Below, one piece after another: positions 1 through 8,770 of a stretch of DNA of 64,000 nucleotides. Below the pieces are notes generated by a model, which was given only the letters and a program-made list of their open reading frames with translations, did not search any database and was not told the DNA's origin. Every line of letters begins with the position of its first letter. Position 1 is the first letter of the stretch. The stretch comes from Desulfuromonadaceae bacterium. GTDB taxonomy: Bacteria; Desulfobacterota; Desulfuromonadia; Geobacterales; Pseudopelobacteraceae. The stretch covers positions 62,001 to 126,000 of the forward strand of contig JAQTZV010000005.1 of the NCBI GenBank assembly GCA_028687585.1. Reading direction: 5' to 3'. The translations under genes and the position numbers were made by a program.

Positions 1-188
1 AAAAGTGCTACGACGGCAAACCAGTCTGCCAGGGCACCAACCATAGCCGCTTCGGCAAAAGCTGCAATCCACTCCCATGCGCCAATCCCGTTTTGACAGC
101 GCGCAACGACGAAAAGTATCGCAGCTCCTATCATCAATCCGGTTGCAACAGTTTTGTTTCTTCTCAGGATTTGTTTTCTAATATCCAC
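1..188 (-). CDS. DUF445 family inner-membrane protein, N-terminal part
   Basis: Only the first 62 codons lie in the window; the rest continues beyond base 1. Translation from GTG at 188 gives a short basic N-terminus, a hydrophobic helix (TVATGLMIGAAILFVVA) and then the stretch MVGALADWFAVVALF, which I recognise as the start of the DUF445 (YjiN-like) family. Members are predicted membrane proteins of unknown function. GTG is chosen because GGAG lies about 7 bases upstream and the nearest ATG upstream is followed at once by a stop. It follows eutBC by about 30 bases on the same strand and may be co-transcribed. Confidence 0.75.
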   Translation of the reverse strand, partial: MDIRKQILRRNKTVATGLMIGAAILFVVARCQNGIGAWEWIAAFAEAAMVGALADWFAVVAL

Positions 189-217
189 TCGTTCACTCCA
201 TGATAAAAAATTCTGGT

Positions 218-2341
218 TCATTCATAACATTCAAGTAAAATACCGGAACGTTTGTATTCGATCATGCGCCTGACACAGGTTACCATATCGTTAATAGCGG
301 CATCAGCTCTTTTTCCTCTGGGATGTATGCCGCAGATAGCAGTTGTCAGGGAATGGTCCATCTCCGGGCTCCAGCGAAAATTCCCTGTCGGATCTCTACC
401 GTACGTCATGTACGCTGAAAGCTGGTTAAGGCCGGTCCCCGGTCGTTCTCCGATAACATGAATCAGAATGTCCGGTGTAAGCAACTGCGCCACATGATAG
501 CCTGCCCGAACACGGCCGTTCTTAATGACAACATCAACGGTGCCGACCCGGAATCCTGCCGCCTGTAGCGACCATCTCAATTCAGGTAGAATGCTGCGCA
601 GGCTTTCATTGATGCTGTCTGCATTGAGGCCATCCGATATGACAAACTGAAGCTGCGGAGCGACCGTCCCCTGGGCGTTGAGCCGGTAAACGACCGCGGC
701 ATCCTTTTTATGTATCAACTCGCCGGAAGCCGGATGGCAAAGATAATCCTCCCGGTCTGTTGCATTTGATGCAACCGCAAGATAATGCGGGCAGCAGTCC
801 CGAATAACAGCGGCGTCAAGAGTGGCATACAGGGCCCGTCGTGCATTCCGGTACAAAGAATCAAGCCGGGCAGAGACTAACGGCGGCTCAGAATATTCCG
901 CGCCGAAACCATAACCGAGATCACACCCCTTTTCCTGCAGGGAGGCTATCTTCCTGAGCGCTTCTGTTTGTAATACATCGACAGGCCGGGAATCTCCACC
1001 CCCCTTCATATACCGGGCATAGAGATGAGCTGTTCTTTCAGACATGCCGGTTGTTCTGCCTTCCGAATCAAGGGCGCCGAGTGCGGTAAGCCTGTTCTCC
1101 ATAACGCTTGAAATGCATTTGTTCGCCACATTCCGGAGCCGCGGATGTTCACGGTACGACGTCGTCAGATAGCCGAGCATGGGATCGGCGTTCCCGGCAA
1201 CGGCCATCAGATAAGAGGGAGCCGCCATGCGTACAATGTTCTCGGTCAGGATACGAAGTTCACTAGGGGCAATGCCCATATGGAACGTCGAACAGACGTC
1301 GAGACCCATTGTTATACCGTGCAGCTTCGCCATTACCGAATCCTCCAGGCAGGCTCTCATGAGCTGCCGGCCTGTCCGGAATACTTCAGGGCCGATGAAA
1401 CCGGCAACATCGTTGACAATCATCCATTTCCCGAGACACTGCTGCCCCAGGTACCTGGCAAGTCCGTAACAGCGCGACTCCAGCGTCACCATGTCAACAC
1501 CCTCTGCCGACCCGTTGGTGACCTCCGAACCCTGCCCCGTTTCAAAATAGAGGCCATCAAACCCCTTTGAAAGCGCCACTAACCCTTCAACATCGAGGCC
1601 CAGCATGCCAACCAAGGCTTTTGAGGTCCCGGCCAGACTCTGAAAGCCAACATCAACTTTTGTCATGGCGCGTGCTGCAGACTGCTTGACCATATCGGAA
1701 AGCACACAATAACGGGTCGGGAGTTGCAGGCGTTCAACAATGCTCTGTAGCAGTATTTCAGTCCTGACAATGGTTTCAATGTCGTCACTGGCCGGATTAA
1801 GGCCGATTATGACGTCGCCGCAGCCATACGTCAGGCCTTCAAGAACTGAAAAGAGGATTTCGTCTTCACTGTCGCCGGGGCTGTTCGGCTGAATACGGCT
1901 GCCGAAATGCTGCGCAGACCCGATTGTGACAGGGCCATGCGGCGTTTTGTTCGGCAAAGTATTGACGATAGAGCGTGACACCTGAGAAAGCTCATCATTA
2001 CTCATAGTCTTGACGAGCGCCGCTATGACTTCGCTCGGCAGGCCGACACGATATCTGCTCACCCACGCAGCGCAGGTCGTACCGGTCAGGATCACCTTCA
2101 CATCCCCGATTGCAAGGTGGGCTATTTCATTGAGCAGCTGCCTGTTGATGGAGCGGGAAAGCGCCTCTGAAATGGCGTCTTCAACAAATACCTGATGAGA
2201 AATGGTGCCGATATTCATGGCGGAAATTTCTTTTTGCGCGTCCCTCCTGACAACTTCATCGACAGTACCGCCGACCAGAAGGTCCCCCTCCCTGAATTCG
2301 TTGGCCCGCGCAAATATGAGTTTTATCCGTTCTCTGTTCAT
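218..2341 (-). CDS. eutBC: Ethanolamine ammonia-lyase, EutB-EutC fusion
   Basis: Predicted adenosylcobalamin-dependent enzyme converting ethanolamine to acetaldehyde and ammonia. Residues 1 to about 470 match the large subunit EutB (FREGDLLVGGT, ISHQVFVEDAISEAL, LTGTTCAAWVSRYR, NDVAGFIGPEVF). About residue 530 to the end matches the small subunit EutC (VISDGLNADSINE, VGERPGTGLNQLSAY). The subunits are normally separate proteins of about 450 and 295 residues; here they are one 707-residue chain, with the variable EutC N-terminus apparently shortened. No other eut gene, microcompartment shell gene or EutA reactivase is visible here. The ATG at 2341 has only a weak purine-rich site before it. 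The product acetaldehyde could feed the alcohol/aldehyde module at 16.6-21.7 kb, which is inference. Confidence 0.9.
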   Translation of the reverse strand: MNRERIKLIFARANEFREGDLLVGGTVDEVVRRDAQKEISAMNIGTISHQVFVEDAISEALSRSINRQLLNEIAHLAIGDVKVILTGTTCAAWVSRYRVGLPSEVIAALVKTMSNDELSQVSRSIVNTLPNKTPHGPVTIGSAQHFGSRIQPNSPGDSEDEILFSVLEGLTYGCGDVIIGLNPASDDIETIVRTEILLQSIVERLQLPTRYCVLSDMVKQSAARAMTKVDVGFQSLAGTSKALVGMLGLDVEGLVALSKGFDGLYFETGQGSEVTNGSAEGVDMVTLESRCYGLARYLGQQCLGKWMIVNDVAGFIGPEVFRTGRQLMRACLEDSVMAKLHGITMGLDVCSTFHMGIAPSELRILTENIVRMAAPSYLMAVAGNADPMLGYLTTSYREHPRLRNVANKCISSVMENRLTALGALDSEGRTTGMSERTAHLYARYMKGGGDSRPVDVLQTEALRKIASLQEKGCDLGYGFGAEYSEPPLVSARLDSLYRNARRALYATLDAAVIRDCCPHYLAVASNATDREDYLCHPASGELIHKKDAAVVYRLNAQGTVAPQLQFVISDGLNADSINESLRSILPELRWSLQAAGFRVGTVDVVIKNGRVRAGYHVAQLLTPDILIHVIGERPGTGLNQLSAYMTYGRDPTGNFRWSPEMDHSLTTAICGIHPRGKRADAAINDMVTCVRRMIEYKRSGILLECYE

Positions 2342-2414
2342 AAGTTTTCTCTGGTAGTTCAGAGCTTGTCTTTAAAAGCGGAAAAAACGGCACTCTGCTG
2401 AATCCCGGTTGCGA

Positions 2415-3656
2415 CTATTCCAGTGCCTGATACGCAAGCAGTTGAAAATCCCTTTCCGGTGTGTCGAAACTTACCATATATTGTGCCATTAAAATACCGA
2501 TCAACTCTTCTTTAGGATCGACCCAAAAATAGGTTTTTGCCGCTCCGGCCCAGCCATACTCACCGATTGATCCCGGCAGGGCGGACTCTGCAACGTTCAG
2601 GAGCACTCGCGATCCAAGGCCAAAGCCATAACCGCTCCGCATTATGCCGCCGATCCCGAAGGGGAGGAGAGTCTCCTGGAGATGATTCAGGTGCATGAAG
2701 TCAACGATGCGTGGCGAGAGTATACGTACTCCATCCAGCGTACCGCGATTGAGCAGCATTTGTGCAAAGCGCAGGTAATCTCTGGCGGTAGAGAAGAGGC
2801 CGTGCCCGCCACGGGCGAAGCTGTGGCTATTCGCTGCGGGATATGTGGTTTCAACGTCTATTTGCTCGTTAAAACCGCTCTTCCATGCCCCAATAATAGT
2901 GCTGAAGGTAGAGGTGGTAATATCCGGATGACCATACATGGTTGCAATGCGATGATGTTCAGCTGGTGACACGGAAAAACCGGTACTGTTCATGCCCAAT
3001 GGAGAAAACAACCGCTGCTGCAGGAAATCCTGAAGTGGCTGACCTGAGAGGACCTCTATAAGGTGGGCAATGACATCGGTAGCCATGCTGTAATGCCAGG
3101 TAGTGCCCGGTTGATACGCGAGCGGAATCCGGGCCAATTCATTGATCATTGATTCCAGCGGGCGACCCGGATCACTCATAAGGTTGGCACTGCGATACAG
3201 CTCGCTTACCGGCGAATCCTCAAGAAAATTGTAGGTCAAACCCGCCGTATGTGTGAGCAAGTCACGTACCGTCACAGGGCGCACAAGATCGACTTCCTTT
3301 CCCGCCGATAACGTGCCGTGCAACACCTTCGTCTTACGGAATGCGGAAATATATTTTGACACAGAATCGGTGAGCTGAAAGCGCCCCTCTTCGTAGAGCG
3401 TCATTAATGCAGCGGAAATGATCGGTTTTGTCATCGAATAAATACGAAAAATTGTATCGTCCGACAGTGGCGTTTTTCTATCGCGATCCTGAAAACCGAC
3501 GTGTTCACAATGTACGACCCCTCCTCGCCGGGCAAGCAGTGTTGTCAGACCTGAGAACCCGTGGCAATCAATATACGACTGCATGAAGGGCTTGATGCGG
3601 GCAAGACGTTCAGCACTACACCCTACAGAGTCCGGTGACACGAAAGAATTGTTCAT
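2415..3656 (-). CDS. Serine hydrolase, class C beta-lactamase / esterase fold
   Basis: A 413-residue protein of the beta-lactamase-related serine hydrolase family, which includes EstB-type esterases and D-aminopeptidases. The nucleophile motif is S-M-T-K within YSMTKPIISAAL, about residue 75. The second motif is YSMATDVIAHLIEVLSG, about residue 190, and HTAGL precedes it, as in the family. No convincing signal peptide is visible, so a cytoplasmic esterase or peptidase is as likely as a penicillin-interactive role; the substrate cannot be told from sequence. The start ATG has GGATAAGAA just upstream. It stands alone between eutBC and the transporter gene, all on the minus strand. Confidence 0.8.
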   Translation of the reverse strand: MNNSFVSPDSVGCSAERLARIKPFMQSYIDCHGFSGLTTLLARRGGVVHCEHVGFQDRDRKTPLSDDTIFRIYSMTKPIISAALMTLYEEGRFQLTDSVSKYISAFRKTKVLHGTLSAGKEVDLVRPVTVRDLLTHTAGLTYNFLEDSPVSELYRSANLMSDPGRPLESMINELARIPLAYQPGTTWHYSMATDVIAHLIEVLSGQPLQDFLQQRLFSPLGMNSTGFSVSPAEHHRIATMYGHPDITTSTFSTIIGAWKSGFNEQIDVETTYPAANSHSFARGGHGLFSTARDYLRFAQMLLNRGTLDGVRILSPRIVDFMHLNHLQETLLPFGIGGIMRSGYGFGLGSRVLLNVAESALPGSIGEYGWAGAAKTYFWVDPKEELIGILMAQYMVSFDTPERDFQLLAYQALE

Positions 3657-3720
3657 AATTTTTTCTTATCCTTAAATGAATTACGTAATCAGGAACGCGG
3701 TACTCTGTTTGACTGGTTTG

Positions 3721-4548
3721 TTACGTCTTGCCAGACCGCTCATTCCGGTAGATGAGGTGGTACACCAACCCGACCAAAACACTGCCGCCAACAATATTAC
3801 CCAGTATTACCGGCGCCAGGTTACCAAAGAACCCAGTCCAGGTAATGGCAGTGGCGTTCACGCCACTGGTGCCGAAGTTCTCTAACAGCATGGCGAGCGG
3901 GATAAGGAACATATTGGCAATGCTATGTTCGAAGCCTGCTGCAACGAAAGCAGATATGGGAAAAACAATCGCCACAGCCTTGTCGATGACACTTCGTCCG
4001 GCAAACGCCATCCACACCGCCATACACACCAGAATATTACAGAGAATGCCTTTAAAGAAGGCCGTCCAGAACGGCATGGCGACCTTGGCTGCGGCAATCC
4101 TGATATACTCTTGCGCAATTGCGCCGTTGTTCATTTCAGGATGATGTGAGAGAAAAACCAGGAGTGCAAGTCCAACTGCGCCAATAAAATTACCGGCGCA
4201 GACAATCGCCCAGTTCCGCAGCAGTTCACGTGTGGAAATTTTCCCGTCAGCCCAGGCCATTGCCAGCAGATTATTTCCGGTGAATAACTCCGCACCGGCG
4301 ACGATGACAAGAATCAGCCCCAAAGAAAAAGTCACGCCGCCGAGCACCTGTTTGGCGGCAAAACCCACGTTTGGGTCTGATTTGACAATCACGAAATAGA
4401 GAGCGCCCAGACCGATAAAAGCGCCGGCCAACACACTCAGCATCAGCATGGGGATAAGAGGCAAGCGCGCCTTCGCCACGCCGACTGTTTCGACCCGCGC
4501 AGCGATTTCCTTGGGAGAAAAAACATCGAAACCAAAAATTTCAGACAT
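3721..4548 (-). CDS. Formate/nitrite transporter (FNT) family channel
   Basis: A 275-residue polytopic membrane protein with six predicted helices and FNT-family features (GGVTFSLGLILVIVAGAELFTGNNLLAMAW; CNILVCMAVWMAFAGRSVIDKA; GFEHSIANMFLIPLA). FNT proteins are pentameric channels for formate, nitrite or hydrosulfide; the substrate here is open. I place the start at 4548 (MSEIFGFDVFSPKEI) because GGGAG lies seven to eight bases upstream and family members begin this way; the open frame runs 39 codons further up without family similarity. It follows the tautomerase gene, with which it may form an operon. Confidence 0.85.
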   Translation of the reverse strand: MSEIFGFDVFSPKEIAARVETVGVAKARLPLIPMLMLSVLAGAFIGLGALYFVIVKSDPNVGFAAKQVLGGVTFSLGLILVIVAGAELFTGNNLLAMAWADGKISTRELLRNWAIVCAGNFIGAVGLALLVFLSHHPEMNNGAIAQEYIRIAAAKVAMPFWTAFFKGILCNILVCMAVWMAFAGRSVIDKAVAIVFPISAFVAAGFEHSIANMFLIPLAMLLENFGTSGVNATAITWTGFFGNLAPVILGNIVGGSVLVGLVYHLIYRNERSGKT

Positions 4549-4669
4549 AATGAACTCCCTCAAAAGATATGTGTTACGCGCAGGATTGCGGGGAACAGAC
4601 AGTTCCAGAACCTCAGCATCTTCAGGCTTTCCCTGTAACAGATAACGTTCCCACTGTTTCCCCAACGAT

Positions 4670-4858
4670 TCACTTCAATATCTCCGAAAGCAACTTTCCG
4701 CCGACACCGATGTTGTCCCGCTCCATCTCGTTGATGAGCACTATGAATTTATCTGCGGGAATCTGAGTAACCTCACTCGCCTTTGCCGTCAACTCCCTCA
4801 CGAGTCCCGCCTTCATTTCCTTGTCCAGAATACCAATATCTATTGTTATAACCGGCAT
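4670..4858 (-). CDS. 4-oxalocrotonate tautomerase family protein
   Basis: A 62-residue protein starting MPVITIDIG, so that Pro becomes the N-terminal residue after Met removal. This is the catalytic base in the tautomerase superfamily. The ending NIGVGGKLLSEI resembles DmpI-like members. Such proteins work as oligomers and isomerise keto-enol substrates, but the physiological substrate of stand-alone copies is usually unknown. AAAGGAG lies just upstream of the ATG. The gene precedes the FNT channel gene on the same strand with about 120 bases between coding regions. Confidence 0.8.
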   Translation of the reverse strand: MPVITIDIGILDKEMKAGLVRELTAKASEVTQIPADKFIVLINEMERDNIGVGGKLLSEILK

Positions 4859-5050
4859 TTGTCTGCTCCTTTCCTTATCAATTTGTATTCAAGGCAATTA
4901 GTCTCTGAGCATGAAAATGTATTATTAAAAAAACGAGAGCACACCTGTTTAATTAGGAGCCCATTAACGATGAGTCGTTGTAACTTTCCATCAGGAGTCT
5001 GTCAAGGTCAAACGGGTTGAATAAAGTCAGAATCGAGAGTGCAGAAACAG

Positions 5051-5078
5051 AAAGGCCGGAATTATCACTCCGGCCTTT
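5051..5078 (-). terminator. Rho-independent terminator of the EFR1 gene
   Basis: Perfect 10-bp arms AAAGGCCGGA and TCCGGCCTTT around an 8-base loop, just past the stop of the minus-strand EFR1 gene. A near-identical hairpin closes the hgc operon at 31318-31346. Confidence 0.75.
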
Positions 5079-5092
5079 CTGAATCCAGTTAT

Positions 5093-5881
5093 CTACTGCA
5101 GGAGCTCACGGAAAACATCCTTCACCTTCACCTCGGGGTGGTGATACCGTTCGTAGTTCTTCGTCTTTTTCCCGTACTGAATGCATGTTTCGGGGCACCA
5201 TTGGATGCAGGCGAGGCACTGTTCGCAGTTGCCGTGCCAGACCGGTTTTCCCGCTTCCAGCGTGATGTTCTTCACGGGGCAGACCCTCTCGCAGATGCCG
5301 CAGGAACTGCATGCGCCATCGATATGAAAGTTCACGTCCAGCGTCTTCACGCGGTCGTAGGTCAGCTTGTATAATCCGGTAAACAGCACCCGCTGCCACA
5401 TTGGCCCCTTCTCGATGAGCCCCGCTTTACGGTTTGAAATATACGACGCAGCGACGTTGATTTTTTCCGTCGCATCGGTGAAGAGCTTCCGCTGCCGCTC
5501 CACCGGCACCGGCCCTCCCCAGGGAATATAGTTGCTCGGAAACATAATATCGAACCCGGCGGAAAGCGTGAGGTTGTCCTCAGCCATGAGTTCCTTGAGC
5601 TGGACAAGGGTGCGCGCTACCTGTCCACCATTAACTGCAACGGCGAAATAGTAGGCACCGGGGCGTTTTTCCATTGTTTGCAGGAAATTACGTACGAGAC
5701 TCGGGATGCCCCAGATATGAACCGGAAAGACGAGACCGACGGCATCCGCTTCGCTGGCATTCGAGCCGGTATTCATCCGGTGCATCGGCACAAGCTCCGT
5801 GTCGCCAAGCTTCTCTGCGAGGGTGCGCGCCGTCCAAAGGGAATTGCCGGTGCCGGTGTAATAGTAGATGACGGTACTCAT
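5093..5881 (-). CDS. EFR1 family flavodoxin-ferredoxin fusion protein
   Basis: A 262-residue cytoplasmic electron carrier. The N-terminal part is a flavodoxin-like fold with the FMN phosphate loop YYTGTGNS at residues 7-14. The C-terminal part carries two 4Fe-4S ferredoxin motifs (CSSCGICERVCP and CEQCLACIQWCP, about residues 191-232). This arrangement is the EFR1 (EFR for ferrodoxin-related) family, whose redox partners are mostly unknown. The start overlaps the stop of the preceding secreted-protein gene by four bases (ATGA), so the two are translationally coupled. A strong hairpin terminator follows. Confidence 0.85.
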   Translation of the reverse strand: MSTVIYYYTGTGNSLWTARTLAEKLGDTELVPMHRMNTGSNASEADAVGLVFPVHIWGIPSLVRNFLQTMEKRPGAYYFAVAVNGGQVARTLVQLKELMAEDNLTLSAGFDIMFPSNYIPWGGPVPVERQRKLFTDATEKINVAASYISNRKAGLIEKGPMWQRVLFTGLYKLTYDRVKTLDVNFHIDGACSSCGICERVCPVKNITLEAGKPVWHGNCEQCLACIQWCPETCIQYGKKTKNYERYHHPEVKVKDVFRELLQ

Positions 5882-6195
5882 GGCCGAGCGCCGTATGAAT
5901 TGACTTGGGGGCGGCCATCACTGTGCTTTTCCGTGTTATACATTGCGGCACCTATTGCAGTCCCTTCCAAGAGTCGCCGGAACCATGACTTTTCCGGGAC
6001 TTTCCTGTCAGGTTTTGCCGGTTCCATTCTCAGGTCAGGGGTAATTGCCGGCTCTGGAACTAAAACCGGTGATGCCGCTTCCTGCGGCATTTTCACATCA
6101 AACAGTTTTCCCGCTTCCTGGGCGTGGCAGAGCAATGATGCGGAGATGAGTATTCCAAACGACAGGATTAATATTCTTGTTCTTCTCTCAGCCAT
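5878..6195 (-). CDS. Small secreted protein of unknown function
   Basis: A 105-residue protein with a clear Sec signal peptide (basic MAERRTR, hydrophobic ILILSFGILISASLLC, cleavage near HAQ-EA). The mature part is proline- and lysine-rich (PEPAITPDLRMEPAKPDRKVPEK) with a short hydrophobic piece, LLEGTAIGAAMYN. I recognise no family. It is probably real because its stop overlaps the EFR1 start in an ATGA junction and it has its own signal peptide. The function cannot be inferred beyond a likely periplasmic or membrane-associated location. Confidence 0.6.
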   Translation of the reverse strand: MAERRTRILILSFGILISASLLCHAQEAGKLFDVKMPQEAASPVLVPEPAITPDLRMEPAKPDRKVPEKSWFRRLLEGTAIGAAMYNTEKHSDGRPQVNSYGARP

Positions 6196-6263
6196 CTATG
6201 TACCTCCTGATTGAACAGTTGCGCATGGTATCACTCACACTCATATTTTGTATTATGAGATTA

Positions 6264-7601
6264 TCACCAGCTTCGCCGCAATGCAACGTGAACCCGCCGA
6301 GCCGTGTTAAGGGCTCCGTAAACGCCTTCCTCTGAGCCGTACGGAAGCTCACCGCCAAGGGTGAGTTTCCAGATGTCGGAAATATTGTACCCCGCCTCCC
6401 CCTTGAGCATGCCGTCACCATGCTTGAGCCCCGCACTCCAGACCAGCTTCCATTCCCCCCACTCCTCGGTCCGGTTCCATGCGGCAATAACTGCGGGGAG
6501 GATCGCTCGGTCAAAGAGCTGTGATGCATCGACCGGGGGAGAAATCGCGTTTCCCGCCAGGGTGATGAGGAAGGTGCCGTCGCCGAAGCCACGCTCGGCG
6601 CTTAAGGAGCCGATGAGCGCATTGCCGAGGTCGCAATCGCGGGAAAAGAGGGCGGCACCCTCCCCTCGCACGATCCAGGAGCCGATAATCCGGGAAAGCT
6701 CGATACCTACCGCTTCCTCCCTGGCATAGCGCCTCTCTACCGGAATGCTGAAGCCGGTGGTAGTGGAGATTGCCTGATCGATCCGAAACTCCAGAAGCGG
6801 CGCGGGACGCACCCCTGCTCTTCCCCACCCCCCCACTTCCCAATCCCCGAAGGCCGACTGGAGCCGTACGGCGGCAAAACCGATGTCGGGAGGGGATGAT
6901 GCAACTTCGTTGAAAACGGTTCCTGAAGGAAATGATCCCGCATGTATCGGCGCATTGCGACTCCCGAGCGGCGGCAGGCGCCAGGGTGTGGTCACGGGAC
7001 TGGCGACGACTTCGTAACGGAGTGCTCCATTGTAGCCGTTCAGACGCAGAGCCCAGAGCGGCAGTTTTTCGTCGGCAAATGGATCGGTAAGGTCACGGGG
7101 GAGAAAGGCGTCGGCTGGTGAGTAGCCGTCGGTCTTTCCCCAGCCGAGCTGGAAGCGCCCCAACTGGAGGTCATGGGTCGAATTGAGGGGGATACGCAGC
7201 CACAGATCCCGCACCGAGACGGGTGATCGCCGGAGTCTCCTGTCTGCCGGATCAAAGTCGAGCACACCCTGCTGCTCGCCTGAAGTGATTCCTTCTCCAC
7301 GCAGCGAAGCGGTGAACTGTGTTTCACCAAGCATTTCCTCCCACTTGGTGAAGAGCGTTCCCCACCCAAGCCCCCGGTTGTCGCGCCCGGGCCATCGCTC
7401 CGCATACGCAAATCCCTTTGCCTCGGCATATCCGGAAATCTCCCCGGCCATGACTGGCAGTGGAAGGAGCAGGAGCAGCAAGAACAAGTGTAGGTAAAGT
7501 AGTTCCGATTTCAAATCAAAGCTGAAATCATGGCGGCGAGAATTGAGGCGGTGAAGAAGAGCCAACAAAGGTAGCGCTTTGATTTCGAATTTGAAGATCA
7601 C
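6264..7601 (-). CDS. Predicted outer-membrane beta-barrel protein of the ABC/LolA-like operon
   Basis: A 445-residue protein with a hydrophobic export signal ending near PVMAGE (about residue 52), followed by a sequence rich in alternating polar and hydrophobic strands with many Trp, Tyr and Gly, ending in WHALRRSW-like aromatic C-terminus (HVALRRSW). The terminal aromatic residue is typical of barrels recognised by the BAM complex. It resembles DUF1302-type outer-membrane proteins that accompany LolA-like and MacB-like genes, by context and composition rather than a named motif. The GTG start overlaps the preceding stop (GTGA), so it is the last gene of a coupled series. The signal region is longer than usual, so the true start may be internal. 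Confidence 0.65.
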   Translation of the reverse strand: MIFKFEIKALPLLALLHRLNSRRHDFSFDLKSELLYLHLFLLLLLLPLPVMAGEISGYAEAKGFAYAERWPGRDNRGLGWGTLFTKWEEMLGETQFTASLRGEGITSGEQQGVLDFDPADRRLRRSPVSVRDLWLRIPLNSTHDLQLGRFQLGWGKTDGYSPADAFLPRDLTDPFADEKLPLWALRLNGYNGALRYEVVASPVTTPWRLPPLGSRNAPIHAGSFPSGTVFNEVASSPPDIGFAAVRLQSAFGDWEVGGWGRAGVRPAPLLEFRIDQAISTTTGFSIPVERRYAREEAVGIELSRIIGSWIVRGEGAALFSRDCDLGNALIGSLSAERGFGDGTFLITLAGNAISPPVDASQLFDRAILPAVIAAWNRTEEWGEWKLVWSAGLKHGDGMLKGEAGYNISDIWKLTLGGELPYGSEEGVYGALNTARRVHVALRRSW

Positions 7602-8404
7602 TCGCCACCCTCACGGTTCAGGTTCTGCAAGGTAAAACGGCTTACCGGCTGTGGCTTGTCAAACAAGATCTCCTTAAGAAGCACCGTCGTGGTACTCCCT
7701 TTCTTCAGATCTTTCATCTCCATCTTCCGCGCCACCCAATGGCCGCCCACCTGCTGAAGATCGGAGAGGATCATCCGTTTGCCCGGTTCTTTTTCCCCTT
7801 TACGGTAGAGATCTTCCCGAAGCAGATAGAGGTTGTCTTTACGCAGGAAGAGTATTTTTTTCTCATAGGTCGATTTTCCCTTCTTCTCCAAGGGTTTTGC
7901 CTCAATGACGTAACAGGGGAAACTATCGACCAACTGTTCCCCATGAAGCTCTACTTTGTATTTCTCATGGTCGAACTCTTCCATATCTTCATAACTGAAG
8001 TCGGTGCCGACAAAGGAGCTGTCCCGGTCCTGGGTTGCAATGCGCCGCTCACGTTTCATGGAAGGGAGGTAGAGCCATTGATCCGGGTTCTGCGCCCCCG
8101 GACGCGCTACCGACAGGAAACCAACCCCTTTCACTTCGGGGGGATCGGTGAAACGGATCAGATTCTTCGCGTCCCCGGCATATCCTTCCCGAAAACTTTT
8201 CCAACCCTTTTTCCGGATCTTGCCCTCCTTGTTCACCACCGTCAGTTCCCCGGCGTACTGCTGGGTTTTGGTGCGATGGCGGCTCTCCGATTCCTTCAGG
8301 AGCGCACGGGCATCGGCGGCAAAGGCCAGTCCGGAGAAGGTTGCCAAAAGGGCTGCAAGAGCTAAAAGGAACAGGGTTTTTGTTATCTTTCCGGTTAGAT
8401 ACAT
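7598..8404 (-). CDS. LolA-like outer-membrane lipoprotein-sorting protein
   Basis: A 268-residue exported protein. From the chosen ATG the signal peptide is MYLTGKITKTLFLLALAALL with cleavage near LAFA-ADA. The mature domain has features of the lipoprotein-sorting (LolA/LolB-like, PF17131) family: LIRFTDPPEVKGVGFL, WLYLPSMKRERRIATQDRDSSFVGTDFSYEDM. This family usually neighbours an FtsX-type ABC permease and is thought to carry lipid or lipoprotein across the periplasm. Start at 8404 is preferred over the longer frame because GGAGG lies five bases before it and it gives a proper signal peptide. The stop overlaps the next gene by four bases. Confidence 0.85.
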   Translation of the reverse strand: MYLTGKITKTLFLLALAALLATFSGLAFAADARALLKESESRHRTKTQQYAGELTVVNKEGKIRKKGWKSFREGYAGDAKNLIRFTDPPEVKGVGFLSVARPGAQNPDQWLYLPSMKRERRIATQDRDSSFVGTDFSYEDMEEFDHEKYKVELHGEQLVDSFPCYVIEAKPLEKKGKSTYEKKILFLRKDNLYLLREDLYRKGEKEPGKRMILSDLQQVGGHWVARKMEMKDLKKGSTTTVLLKEILFDKPQPVSRFTLQNLNREGGE

Positions 8405-8459
8405 ATCGACCTCCACAGATAGCATGTTTTTTGTCTTTAACATAAACTTCAAAAAACAA

Positions 8460-8740
8460 ACATTACTCACGCGACGACTCAACGACGCGACGAAAGTCCT
8501 TTAAACCTGTCTAAAAAACGGTTTTTGGGTCCACGAACAATACGAAAAGACACGAAAAATTAAACCATTACAGCAAAACGGTAATTCACCAAACAGGTTA
8601 CGCCAAGTAGTTGCATATTTTTATGATTTTGTTCGTGTGTTTCGTGCTTTTCGTGGATAACTGCTTTTTATAGGTTTAAACAAATTCTTTGTCCTGGTTT
8701 TACGTTGCGTCGTCGCGTCGTTGCGTGAAACAGGTTTTGG
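8460..8740. repeat. Imperfect long inverted repeat in the LolA-permease gap
   Basis: The 366 bases between 8405 and 8770 hold no gene. The left part has runs built on ACGCGACGA and CACGAA; the right part has the complementary TTCGTG, TTTTCGTGG and TCGTCGCGTCGTTGCGTG. Together they form a large imperfect inverted repeat of low-complexity units, which could fold in RNA between two genes of one operon. It resembles intergenic repeats I associate with Geobacter genomes, but I cannot count copies here. Confidence 0.5.
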
Positions 8741-8770
8741 TGTTCCGTCTCTCCAAGATTGGGAGATTCG

